DNA of 64,000 bases from Amylostereum areolatum. Its lineage: Eukaryota; Basidiomycota; Agaricomycetes; Russulales; Stereaceae. The DNA is taken from contig SAXG01000059.1 of assembly GCA_012932865.1 (NCBI GenBank), forward strand, positions 1 through 64,000, read 5' to 3'. Both the position numbers and the translations under genes were made by a program. Each line of letters begins with the position of its first letter. Positions within the stretch are counted from its first letter, which is position 1. Shown here piece by piece: positions 30,401 through 39,254 of this stretch. The notes below the pieces were generated by a model. That model did no database searches. It was not told the origin of the DNA and was given only the letters and a program-made list of their open reading frames with translations.

Positions 30401-31422
30401 TCGAATACAGGCGCAAAGTCGCGGTACGGCGGGGGGACTAAGTCTTCAAAGGTTTGCGGGTGTGCGTTCTCTTTTGAATGCTCTGCAAGCTCCTGCGCTT
30501 TTGTAAAGCCCGCGCGGATAGGTACTGCATCTGGATTAGGACCGTCGGTTTCAGGGAGGATTCCGGCGTGGCGTAGTCCATTGATCTCCCAGTCTCGGAA
30601 TACCATGGGCCGCTCGTCGTCGTCTTCAGTGAAGAGTCGTGCGGGTAGAGGGGAGCGATGGACCGTGCGGACGCGAACACCTTTGACTCTGCGTGCAGGA
30701 ATAACATAAGTGGGGACTGGGGTCCAGGACACATATGTCGGCTCTGGGAAGGGATCGTCCAAAACGAGAGGTGTCCTCGGGGTTTTACCTGCTTCAACCT
30801 TACGCTGTGATTGGACCGATGATGGTCTCCGTGGCTTGGTTGCGAGGTTTGTCACAGGAGGTTTGGACAGAGTGCACGAGGGGGAGCAGCGGAGCATGTC
30901 AACACGGTCTCGTTGCCAGTCTATGGTGGGATTGTGCTCGTCGAGCCAGTCTGTTCCAAGGATCATGTCATGATCGCCGATGTCGGTGATGAAGAACTCA
31001 GCTTCTTCCTCATGGTACGCCCTTGAATCTTGCGAGTATATCCGGATCCGCTGGGTCGTTGTGTCGCGTACCCAGCCCATGACGTTCTCGGTGCCATCCA
31101 CATTACGCACGGGGAACGGGTTTTCTAGTTTTCTTGTGGTGAGCTTCTTGCGTTCAACGAAGCTTCGGTTCAGGATAATTCCTTCTGCGCCGCTATCAAG
31201 CAGCGCGTCTGCGTCGATTTCTCTTTTGGTAACTCGTCCGATCAGCTTGACTTTGAGCGTGATCGACGGTGTTTGCCTGTTCTTGGTGACAGTAGACAGA
31301 TACAAACACGGGGGATACGATTGCTCACAGGTATGCATGGATGATAATACAGCGAAACGATTCGACGATGATACCAAAAGTCCTTTGCCTCCACCAGACG
31401 ACGCGACTGGGGGGCGTTTCAA
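27427..31422 (-). CDS. pol: Pol polyprotein of element 3
   Basis: Appears residue-for-residue identical to pol of the plus-strand element: protease DSGAEG, RT YMDD, RNase H VEVDASDF, integrase D,D35E with HHCC finger, C-terminal chromodomain. Entered by -1 shift at the gag stop. All catalytic motifs are intact, so it could supply enzymes in trans to truncated copies. Confidence 0.95.
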   Translation of the reverse strand: MKRPPVASSGGGKGLLVSSSNRFAVLSSMHTCEQSYPPCLYLSTVTKNRQTPSITLKVKLIGRVTKREIDADALLDSGAEGIILNRSFVERKKLTTRKLENPFPVRNVDGTENVMGWVRDTTTQRIRIYSQDSRAYHEEEAEFFITDIGDHDMILGTDWLDEHNPTIDWQRDRVDMLRCSPSCTLSKPPVTNLATKPRRPSSVQSQRKVEAGKTPRTPLVLDDPFPEPTYVSWTPVPTYVIPARRVKGVRVRTVHRSPLPARLFTEDDDERPMVFRDWEINGLRHAGILPETDGPNPDAVPIRAGFTKAQELAEHSKENAHPQTFEDLVPPPYRDFAPVFDKKTSERLPDRRPWDHAIDMKDGFEPKPCKIYPLSPSEQIELDTFLDDHLKKGYIRPSKSPQASPFFFVKKKDGKLRPVQDYRELNKGTVKNEYPLPLISEIVDRLKGAKIFSKMDVRWGYNNVRIKEGDEWKAAFKTNRGLFEPTVMFFGLMNSPATFQAMMNELFKDLIDSGKVVIYMDDILVFTRTMDEHRAIVRQVLQRLQDNDLFLKPEKCVFEQDSVEYLGLIISHDKIAMDPVKVAGIQDWPIPRTVKDVQSFLGFGNFYRRFIKDFSKVARPLFDLTKKDCTWDWSADCQTAFDALKAAFTSSPVLVMPDPKKPYLVEVDASDFATGGILSQKGDDGHWHPVAYLSKALSEPERNYDIYDKELLAIIRALEAWRHYLKGVPDTVEIWTDHKNLEHFKTAQKLSRRQARWALFLTRFDFSLVHKPGISHRPDPMSRRPDHKDGVENDNKERVLLDPKYFQVRATRPGAVTSLGDVELRRRIRDCKTKDIEVVQALDAILRNGPRTLVKNLQEWNYEEGLVLFRGKVYVPADDELRRDIVKMYHESPLAGHPGRFKTYELVSHEYWWPGMSVFVRDFVAGCATCQSTKTQSSRPHVDMIPNKVPDRPFGVISTDFIVELPDCEGYNAVNVVVDRLTKMVVTTPYTTKITSDGTADILFDKVYRHYGLADKIISDRVPQFAGQVMRTLNEKLGIKSALSTAYHPQTDGQTERENQNLEQFLRVFCNYRQDDWVKWLPFFEFSHNSRTHAATGKAPFEVLYGFLPKMYPSVNPSSKVPAVEEHLRQLEEVRQEIKASLALASDLMKHYNGDTVSESTQFAVGDKVWLEGKNLKTTRPKAKLAAKRFGPFKIIDVISPVNYRLKLPKTWRIHPVFHASLLTAYKETAAHGPNYEQPPPDLIDDEEEYDVEDIVDSKPTRNKKGIQYLVKWAGYPDSENTWLLRSSLSKVTDMIDAFHKHHPNAPRPVRSLGITFDDFLASTLADDIAL

Positions 31423-32444
31423 AAATCCTGCGATTCCAGGATGTCCTTCAACAGCGCTACTGCCTGCTCCTTGCCTTCCACGTCCAGATCCTTCAGCTGG
31501 CGAGTGATCGCCGCGATGGTTTTGGATGGGTCGGGAGCTGCTTTCGCAGTGGACGGAGCCGTGTTCGTCGGCAGGGGAGGGGCCTTGGACCCAGTCTCTA
31601 CTGCGCCCACCCGTCGCGCGCTCGAGTCGCGGTTGGGGCAGTCGCGAGAGACGTGACCGGCTTGTCGACACATGAAGCACTTGCCTTCGCGCATCATCTT
31701 TGCGCGCTCGTCGTCCGTCAGCTTTGCAGGGCGGGTCGAGGTGTTGGTGAAGGCGCCGACTCGGCGCGACGAGGAGTCGTTGGTCGAACCGTTCGAGGTG
31801 AGCGCGACAGCCCCCTTGGACTGACTGCTCTTCCTCTCCGGGTTCTCTTCGAGCCACTGGTGGTTGATGCGGCGGGCGCGCTCCTTCCACTCCGCGAGCT
31901 TGGTGGGGAACGGGTACGACCGGGCCACCTGCTTGCCGAGGTCACGCTGAAGTCCCTTCTTGAAAAAGTGGATTAGCGCCTCGTCGTCGTACGCTGACAT
32001 GGTTGCCAGCATCTCAAACTCGGTGATAAAGTCAGTGACGTCCCGGGTGGTCATTGCGAGCTCGTTGATCTTACGTTGAGCCTCTATCTTCGGATCGACA
32101 GGCACGAAGTCTTTGCCAAACCTCTCGAAGAGCTCTTTGTAGGAGCTATAGTGGAGTGTGGGGGGCGTGGGGTCGAGGGTGTCGGCGTCTTCCTTCTTGT
32201 CTTCGTCGGCGAAGAGTTCCATGCGGCGATGCGTGGCCCAGGCTTTCGCCGTGTCGTCCTCCATCAGGCTGAGGAGGAGCATCATCTTGGCGTCATCTGT
32301 GGCATAAACATCCTTGTTAACGCGCAGGAACATGCGGAGCTCGAGGGAGAACCGGAGGGTGTCGCGTCTATCGCCTTTGAATGGCTTTGGCTTGGGGCCG
32401 ATCTCCCGCTTGGAGACGGCAGGTTTGGATTCGGCGTCGGACAT
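31419..32444 (-). CDS. gag: Gag polyprotein of element 3
   Basis: 341 residues, identical to the element 2 gag (MSDAESKPAVSKRE..., zinc knuckle CFMCRQAGHVSRDC). The stop lies in the same T5 slip site. Confidence 0.93.
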   Translation of the reverse strand: MSDAESKPAVSKREIGPKPKPFKGDRRDTLRFSLELRMFLRVNKDVYATDDAKMMLLLSLMEDDTAKAWATHRRMELFADEDKKEDADTLDPTPPTLHYSSYKELFERFGKDFVPVDPKIEAQRKINELAMTTRDVTDFITEFEMLATMSAYDDEALIHFFKKGLQRDLGKQVARSYPFPTKLAEWKERARRINHQWLEENPERKSSQSKGAVALTSNGSTNDSSSRRVGAFTNTSTRPAKLTDDERAKMMREGKCFMCRQAGHVSRDCPNRDSSARRVGAVETGSKAPPLPTNTAPSTAKAAPDPSKTIAAITRQLKDLDVEGKEQAVALLKDILESQDF

Positions 32445-33035
32445 CTTGTCGAAGGGGAGGGGGACGGTGAGGGATTGGGCGAGTTCTTGATCAAGGCGGC
32501 GTAGAGTTTCTCGTCGGCGTTCTTCTGCTTCTTCAACTTCGTCCTCAACTTGTTTTGCGACAAGGAAGTCGGCGGGGGTGAGGAATTGCTGGTTATGATG
32601 CCACGACCAGTGATCTTGGACGGGACTGAACGAAGTGGGCTGCCACTCAACTACTGATCGTCCTGGGGTTCCGTTCTTGTTCCGTCTATAGGCGTACCAC
32701 TTCCCAGTTGTGTCGTTGTGGTTGATCCCTTCTGGGACTTCGATTACAGTACGTCGACGGGGTGGGGGCGAGTTGGTCGGAGGGGGGTTCAGGAAGCGCT
32801 GTAGAACGTCCGCAGCGGTGGCAAAATCCGATTCTTCGACGTAGGGTTGTTCGTCGCGGTCGTCGAAGTACCAGTCTCGACGTTGCCGGTTTGGTTCGTC
32901 GTGCAGCCAACGTACGGATTCCTTAGTCTGCTGCGAGGTGAGGATATAGTATTCTTCGGGACAGTAGTCTCGAAAAACGCCTGGGGGGAGGTTCGGAGTG
33001 GGGGGACGAGGGGCTGTGGAGGACGTGATGATGGT

Positions 33036-33639
33036 CTAGAAGAAGTCCGCCGCGATGGGGCGACGGCCGAGGAGTTTCTTGGTGAGGTAGCCGGCTTTTA
33101 CTGCCTGGCGGATCTTATGTTCGTGGTGGCGGCGGCGAAGGGTCTTACCCTTGATGGTGGGACGGAGGACTGGTGGCGGGGTGGATTCGGGGGTCCGGCG
33201 GTTAAACTGGGAGACGGAGGTGAAACTGGTTTGGAGGATCGGGTTGGGGGCGTCCTGGATGAGGTATGTGTGGTAGGTGGGGGCGTGGAGGGTGAATTCA
33301 AGGCGTTCGAGATCTATGTTGATGCACGTAGTGATCCGGACGTATAGGGAAAGGACGACAGTACCGTGATCCTTGTGCCACCTCCACTCGAAGATGCGGA
33401 AGTTGAGGCCGTGCGCGGTCCAGGGATCTTTCTTGCAGAGGTTCTGTACGGGGACGAGGCAGTTGACGGTGACGGCATCGGACCAAGGGTAGGGAAGTGG
33501 TGCGTTGTCACGGGGGGGTGATCGGCTTTCCGTTGAACGGGAGGAAAACCGGTGCGTTCGGGAGGTCCGTGGTGGGAGTTTTTAACGTCGTAGAGACGGC
33601 AGAGGTAGATGGAGAGAGGGGTGCGAGGTAGGCGTAGGG
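33036..33639 (-). pseudogene. ORF0 of element 3, frameshifted in a C-run
   Basis: Same leader protein as in the other copies, ending at the conserved TAG (33038-33036). The run after GCCGATCA has seven C instead of six, which breaks the frame early; downstream codons remain conserved. This is a one-base slippage mutation in an otherwise young copy. Confidence 0.6.
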
Positions 33640-33640
33640 G

Positions 33641-33651
33641 TAGACTGTCCA
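33641..33651 (-). other. Self-priming-type primer-binding site, element 3
   Basis: TGGACAGTCTA on the minus strand. The LTR of this element has CAGACTGTCCA at the predicted RNA start, so 10 of 11 bases pair; the mismatch is at the first transcript base. Confidence 0.6.
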
Positions 33652-33653
33652 GG

Positions 33654-34073
33654 TGTCAGAAATGCAGTTTATGAGACCGATGAACTGCCTAAGTCGCGAC
33701 GATGGGAGGAGCGAGAAGAAAATAGATTCGAGAGTGCCGGGGTCTGGGGTAGTGCAACGTGCGCTACAGTACCGTATGACGAGATGGACAGTCTGAGGAA
33801 AAGGGAAAAGGGATACTGTCCTTATATACAAGTGGGAACGATGGTGCGATGCGATGCGATAGTGGTGCGAGCGGGGGGAACAATAAGAAAGGAGTCATGG
33901 GGAGGAGGGCGGGAGTCCGGAGCAATGATGTCATAGATAAGGATGCGGAACACCGTTCGGAAGTCCGGGCAGTGACGTCGTTGGAGCATGTGATGCGAAG
34001 GAAAGTCATGTGCCGTGACGCGTCGCGTGTACAAGGTCTGCAAACGAAGAAAGAAATGGAGCGATCCGTGACA
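33654..34073 (-). repeat. 5' LTR of element 3
   Basis: 420 bp; TGTCACGG...TTTCTGACA on the minus strand with TATATAAGG. Differs from the 3' LTR at about eight sites. Confidence 0.93.
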
Positions 34074-34666
34074 GTCACACGCTCTGGAAGGTCGTGGGGA
34101 ACTCGACGTTTGGGAGAGATGGGGTGAAAGTTGGGTGAAGACGTATGGGAGCACCGACGAAGACGATATGGCCATCTCATTCAGGTACGATTGTTCTGCG
34201 ATATATCAATTATTCACGCAAATGACAAGTTTCGCAGTGTTCACATATCTTCTTAAAACTACGCGTCTTTAATTTGCGGACGACCCGTTTTTTTGGTTAG
34301 CCTTTGTATTGTACAGCCTACGTCATCGCGCAGCATTACCTCGAGCCGGCCGCTCGGGGAAATTGCGCTAATGGATGGTAGCTTTGTTGCCTCGTGTCTT
34401 TCTTCGAATCTTCGTTGCCACTCATCAACAGACGGTCCTTTGACCCTTTGTCTGACAAGACTGCCCCTGAAGCCCTCAAGTACCCGATGAGTGCAACCTC
34501 GACCCCTCTCCCCCCTTCGCCCTTTCTCCTACGATCTGTCCCCGCTACAACTTGAAGCGATTTCAATCGAGAAAACCAGCAGAAATGAACCACGAAAATT
34601 TGGACACTGGCTCCGGAGCTTCGTGTGTATTCTCCCATCCATTCCTGTACCAGTGATCGCTGATTC

Positions 34667-36588
34667 ATGATTAGGGACAGCATGCTTACGGCGGCTGCTC
34701 AGCACCGCATACGCAAGGTGGATGAGCTTCTTGGTGCCATCAGACATGGTCACGCGTACGTTCAAGTCATGGAGAGCATCCATCATGATTTGCAGAACCT
34801 CCAAACCACTCTCCTCGCACTCAAGACGCGTCGAAACGCGTGCACTCCGCTCATCTGTGTGCCCGTTGAACTCCTGAGCGAAATCATGACGATCGTCGCC
34901 CGCGACTCCCCCCCTTCACCCCCCCTCACCTCCTCGCGGAAGCAGGTGGCCTCACTCGGATGGATCAACGTGGGCCATGTGTGCCGGCACCTGAGGGACG
35001 TCCTGTGTAGAACTCCCTCCCTTTGGGCCGGCATCGTCACCCTGTTGCCACGTGCCCACGAAGAACTTTTGGATCGTGCACAAAGCATCCCTCTCACCAT
35101 CCAGATCGACACTCGGAAGAACCTCTTGCCTGAGGATACCTTCGATTTCGCACTGGACAACCTTTATCGCGCAAAAATTGTAGACATCGTTGAATCTATG
35201 GACGATCCAAAAGCGTGGGTCCTTAAAGCCTTCGACGAGCTTCTCAAGCCACTTGAGTCGCCACTCCAGAAGCTCGCGGTCCATCTCCACATCGTAAGGC
35301 AAGGCGTAGGGGTTACAACCCCTCTAGCCTCCGTAACAATTTCTTCCGTCACGCCCAAAAGCTTGTCGCCCCCAACCTTCGCGAACTCTCCCTCAAAAAC
35401 ACACTAATTCCCATATCTTCCACTTCCCTGACCTGTCTTTCGCTCATCGACGATAGCCCGCCATGGGCGCCTTCGCCACTTCCCTCATTGGACATCGTAT
35501 GGGACCTTATCCGTGACTCATCGACCCAGCTGCAATCCCTTCGTCTCGTTTGTCTTGTTCCCATCTTACCTCCACAAGAACCAGAAATCCTTTTGCCTGA
35601 GCTCAAAGAGCTCTCGGTCGAAGCCCCACTCTCCAGATTCCATTCTCTATTATCGCATCTCATCATCCCTCCCACTACCAAGCTTCACTACATTGTGTTC
35701 GGCGAGCCTGAAGGCTCCTCGATGCCTCCGAACACTTGTTATCTGAAGCTTCTGGAGGACATGATTCCCCACATCGAGAACTCCATGCAAATCCCAGCGC
35801 CTGTTACAGGAATTTCGATCATTGAGAATATTTTTGACGACACGATCACCTTGCAATTTTGCGCCCGGACCAACGGCGTGCATAGCACAGAGCTCGCCAA
35901 GTGCCACTACCTCGCCCGCCATTTCACCCCGGTGATCACGGTCATTTTCAATGACTGGAATTACGAACAGTTGACATTCGTGAAGACGCTTCAGTGCATC
36001 GTGTTGCATCTTGACGTGCTCCAGATAAAAACCATGGAACTCTCACCTATGGAGGAGTACGATGCGGCTTCCTAGAGATCTGGGCTATCCCTATTTCCCG
36101 GAGTACACTCACTCTCTGTGGGAAACAATCTGCATGCTTCGCCTCTTTTGGCTGCTATAGGGAGTTTGCCCACCGATGCGCCCGACGCTCCCCTGACTCT
36201 TCCCGGTCTCCTCCACTTCGATATCAACAGTCTCAATTTCTACCATCAAGTATGGCATACCACTTATCTCCCACCCAGTAGCCCAAGTTGGGAGGGAAAC
36301 TTGCTTCACGTCCTGAGGCTTCGAAAAGGCCGCGGGTGTACGCTTCAAAGCCTCAGCGCAAAAAACGTGAAATTACATTGCTTTAGTAACCCGATCGCGT
36401 CGGGCAAGGAGTGGGCGAAGGAGGTCAAGGACATGGTCCCCAATGTTGAGCTGAAAGGGTACATCTATTTGCTGGATGAGTTGAGCGGACCATGTAAGTT
36501 AGAGATTATCCACGGAGAAGGGCAATCAGTGGTCCTTCTGGTGAGTCCAACCGTCATCGTTAACTTCACAAGCACCGCGGCTAACTAG
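34667..36588 (+). pseudogene. F-box/LRR-type protein gene with a frameshift and a nonsense codon
   Basis: The first segment (34667 to about 35300) has an N-terminal helix (HRIRKVDELLGAIRHGHAYV) and a fungal F-box-like motif (PLICVPVELLSEIMTIVARD, LGWINVGHVCRHLRDVL, TPSLWAGIV). Such proteins recruit substrates to SCF ubiquitin ligases. Near 35300 the frame shifts by one, after which LRR-like sequence continues (RNNFFRHAQKLVAPNLRELS, LTCLSLIDDSPPWAP) to TAG 36073-36075. The same frame is open again beyond that stop (SGLSLFPGVHSLSVGN..., GLLHFDINSLNFYHQ) to 36588. One frameshift and one nonsense codon within otherwise well-coded sequence indicate a young pseudogene. A very short intron at 35300 cannot be fully excluded. 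F-box genes are greatly expanded in Agaricomycetes. Confidence 0.75.
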
Positions 36589-37303
36589 CAACGATTGGCC
36601 CATGTCAGTAAATGTAATAAAAACACGGCGGACGAGGATAGATGGGGTGGGTGCAGTGCAAGTGGTTTTGTTCTAGTGTATCGGCGTATATCTATACCAT
36701 TAGTATACATTATGCTTTCTATACATACATTTACGAGGTAGGTATAATTAATAGCTTTGAATCAGGGAATGTCGATACGTAGTAGCTTGGTGGTACCCAT
36801 TGGTTACTGAGCGATACGATTCGAGATATACTCAAGCTTCAAGATTTAGATAGGGGTGGGATGTGGTCATGTGAATTGTGTCCGCGCATGATGCTCATGC
36901 CACCCGCGCCAGCCTCCTTGATCGCATGCTCAGACCATCTCTTGCGTTGCCCACGGACGCAAGCCCGCGCCTTCACCAGAGACTTTCGGCGACTACTCCC
37001 CTTCGACTGCGTCTTCCGCCAGCAAATTCAGCACATGCAGCGCAAGCCCATGCACGACGTCGACTTCGCCTCAGCGATGGCCCACCCCTCTTCACCCACC
37101 TGCCTGAGCCCCAACCAACCACCCTCACCCGTTGCTGCTACACCCAAATCAGAAAACGCCCGGGCCTTCCCTCCGACTGGCCCTCGCTGTCGGGGCGCCT
37201 AACCAACCTCACTCTCCATCGCCGGCGCCGCGAAGCTTGAACGCATCCTCGTGTTTTTCTGTATGTTTCGTTGACGAACACGACCGTCACCTCGACCGTC
37301 ACG
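36589..37303. other. Intergenic, AT-rich then GC-rich
   Basis: 36600-36850 is AT-rich with no gene seen. Around 36860-37240 two overlapping frames are open (one begins MWSCELCPRMMLMP) but have no splice partners or recognisable motif; possibly a decayed exon. Confidence 0.4.
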
Positions 37304-38850
37304 ATGTTCAAATCTATAGGCAACTACTTCAACGAACGATAGAATGGATATGCGAAGACCGCAGGCGTCTTCAGTGGGCTGTACATGGTCGGGTGCTACA
37401 CCGTCAACCGCCTCGAAGACGTGCGGAATACGATGATGCAGGAGCGGTCGGCGCGAGAAAAGTACGTTCATCGCTCGCGGCTCTTGCATCCATCTGACTT
37501 CAGAGTGTAGTGTTCACAAACAGTTCCAGCAGAACCTGCGGGACATCTCATTTACTACTTTGGCACACCTCCCCATCCTCGCGGAGAATTTCCTCACCGA
37601 TATGGACGTCGAGGCCCTCACCGCAAAACTCCAGTCTCTTCTCAAGGCATCACGCGAAAAGAGAGTATCCGCGTCCGAGCACTTGGAGCTTCCGACACAT
37701 CCCCATAACCCACCGTCAGAGGCCTCGTTGGTGTCGAGTGTCGAGTTCGTACACGAGGGCAACGTAGTATCCGACAACGGCTCTGCGTCTGTACTATCGT
37801 ACTTCGCCCTAGAAGAGGTTCCTTCACCCCTCACGGACTTCTAGCTGGGTCGGCAAATTTTCTCAATTATCAATACAACCTCCCTACCCAACTCCCCAGC
37901 ACCCACCCTTACAAGCAACACCATCAGCAGAGGGTACCAAGTCCGGCGTAAGCAGCTCCGCCGTTAGCAGCAATGACGACTCATCAGCGGTGCATTTTTT
38001 CCCGGTCATCACGCCAGCTGAAGCGCTGACGAACGACAAGGCCGACATGGCCAGCTCACAGGCAAGTCTCAACACAAAATCGAAAGCCGATCTTTGGAGA
38101 GAAGTCAAGATACTTGGTGCGGACTTTGTTCGCTCTTCTTGCCTTCCGTTCTGACTATCTTTCCAGCCGTCACGCGCACGCTCACCGTCGTGTATTTGAT
38201 CACCCTTTTCACCCTCTTCACACACGTCCAATTCTCCCTCCTGGGGCGATACAAGTACGTGCACTCAATAGTGCAGCTAGAGCGAGACTCGAGAACAACT
38301 TGAAACGTCCATCGCCTCCCTCTTCTTCGGCCTACCCCGGGACCTGGCCCTAGCGGACATAGAGTCGCTCGACTTGGACGATGAACGGGAGAAGGACGAT
38401 CTGTGGCGCGAGGGTATCGACGCGGAGACAGAGCAGAAGTATCTCACCCTTAGCTGGTGGATATTGAATGTGGGCTGGAAGGACGTGGGCGAGTGCGTGC
38501 GCAGGGGGGTCGAAGAGGTGTTCGAGGAGTGCGTGCTTGACTTCTTCCTTGCTCGCTGTCCGGTGGCTCATTCGCTTCGCGACACAGTGTCTCTCTGAAG
38601 AGCAAAGTCGGCGTGCTCGGCCTGCATCGGCATATAAGCAATGTTCGTCGATGTGTTTGAGCACGAGGTTACGTTCGAGGGAACCGAACGTCGTATCAAG
38701 TGCATATATATGCCCACTTCTTTTCATGCATTCACTGACATTCTCTTCAGCTTTATGTACACCCTCCTACCGCCAATGACTTCGGCAGTCGCTCATCTCC
38801 TGACGCGGGGCGGATTCCGTGTGGGCATCACATTACATTGTGCTCCCTCA
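37304..38850 (+). pseudogene. PEX3: PEX3 (peroxisomal membrane biogenesis factor 3) pseudogene
   Basis: The start MFKSIGNYFNER is followed at once by an in-frame TAG (37340-37342), then KTAGVFSGLYMVGCYTVNRL and EDVRNTMMQERSARE. An intron (37463-37510) leads to HKQFQQNLRDISFTTLAHL and DMDVEALTAKLQSLLKASR. Later parts are typical of fungal Pex3: KADLWREVKIL, intron, VTRTLTVVYLITLFTLFTHV, LLGRYKYVHSIVQLERD; then YLTLSWWILNVGWKDVGE, RRGVEEVFEE, and EHEVTFEGTERRI with an intron before NFMYTLLPPM. Pex3 is the membrane receptor for Pex19 that builds peroxisomal membranes. The early stop, two frameshifts within about 25 bp near 38.29 kb, and loss of similarity after LLTRGGF mark it as dead. An intact copy is presumably elsewhere. 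Confidence 0.88.
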
Positions 38851-39254
38851 AGTCCCAGGAAGGCGAAAGATGTTTTTGGGATGGGCTTTGTCGCGGTGCG
38901 TGATTCAGGAATACAAACCTCTTTCGCTACTGACTACTGGTACTATGCACTGACATTAGCGTCTGTCGTCGTATGCAGCAAGTGACTTGCGCTTTGCATT
39001 TCCGCCCATGATGAAGACCAGAGCAAAGTGATGGAGAAACAGAGGGCTAAAACGTGTAGACGAGGGCTCGTTAGAAGAAGCGGACGCGTCGGATACGCGT
39101 AAACGAAGTGTGGGAACGTTTATTCACAGAGTGTGTCCTTGGGCGTCGTCAGCTTGTCGCATCCCGCACCGGCTCCCCTACCTTTCACCACACATAACGT
39201 CCACATCTTTTCTGCAACAATCGCTCGACCTTGTCCTCGACCCCGTCGTGGAAC

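Larger units (their letters stand above)
26979..34073 (-). mobile_element. Complete Ty3/gypsy chromodomain LTR retrotransposon, element 3
   Basis: 7,095 bp on the minus strand: 5' LTR 34073-33654, PBS, ORF0 (frameshifted), gag, pol, polypurine tract, 3' LTR 27398-26979. The two LTRs differ at about 8 positions (about 2%, hand count). Gag, pol and the 3' LTR appear identical to element 2. The five bases flanking the element (ACATC left, GTCAC right, plus strand) do not match, so no target duplication is visible. It splits the coiled-coil/RING gene 25475-34175 at its first exon-intron border. Confidence 0.95.
25475..34175 (-). pseudogene. Coiled-coil RING-finger gene split by a 7.1-kb retrotransposon
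   Basis: Exon 1 starts at ATG 34175 (MAISSSSVLPYVFTQLSPHL) and is cut at 34074. Beyond the element at 26979-34073, GAT and a GTGCGT donor (26975) follow, and exon 2 resumes at 26928 (SYQKEQLALQMKRYRRSAEL) in phase. Exons 2-5 encode a long coiled coil (RQERDRALLEKHEAQTQLDL; EEMLAKVRELCNHW; DLGRARQNFDSHEAAIL; EEAVVQLKIQALQRL). The last exon (25964-25475) has a C3HC4 RING (CTVC...MCGH...FCHACL...CQCPAC), with a possible in-frame 45-bp intron inside. This suggests an E3 ubiquitin ligase by analogy with coiled-coil RING proteins. One frame shift near 26.28 kb is unresolved. The insertion at the exon 1 splice donor should abolish normal expression; the lower exons alone could still encode the RING. 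Confidence 0.65.

Noticed and set aside
33764..34180. 138-codon frame running from the LTR into flanking DNA
   Set aside because: The LTR part is non-coding in other copies, and the flanking part belongs to exon 1 of the RING gene in another frame.
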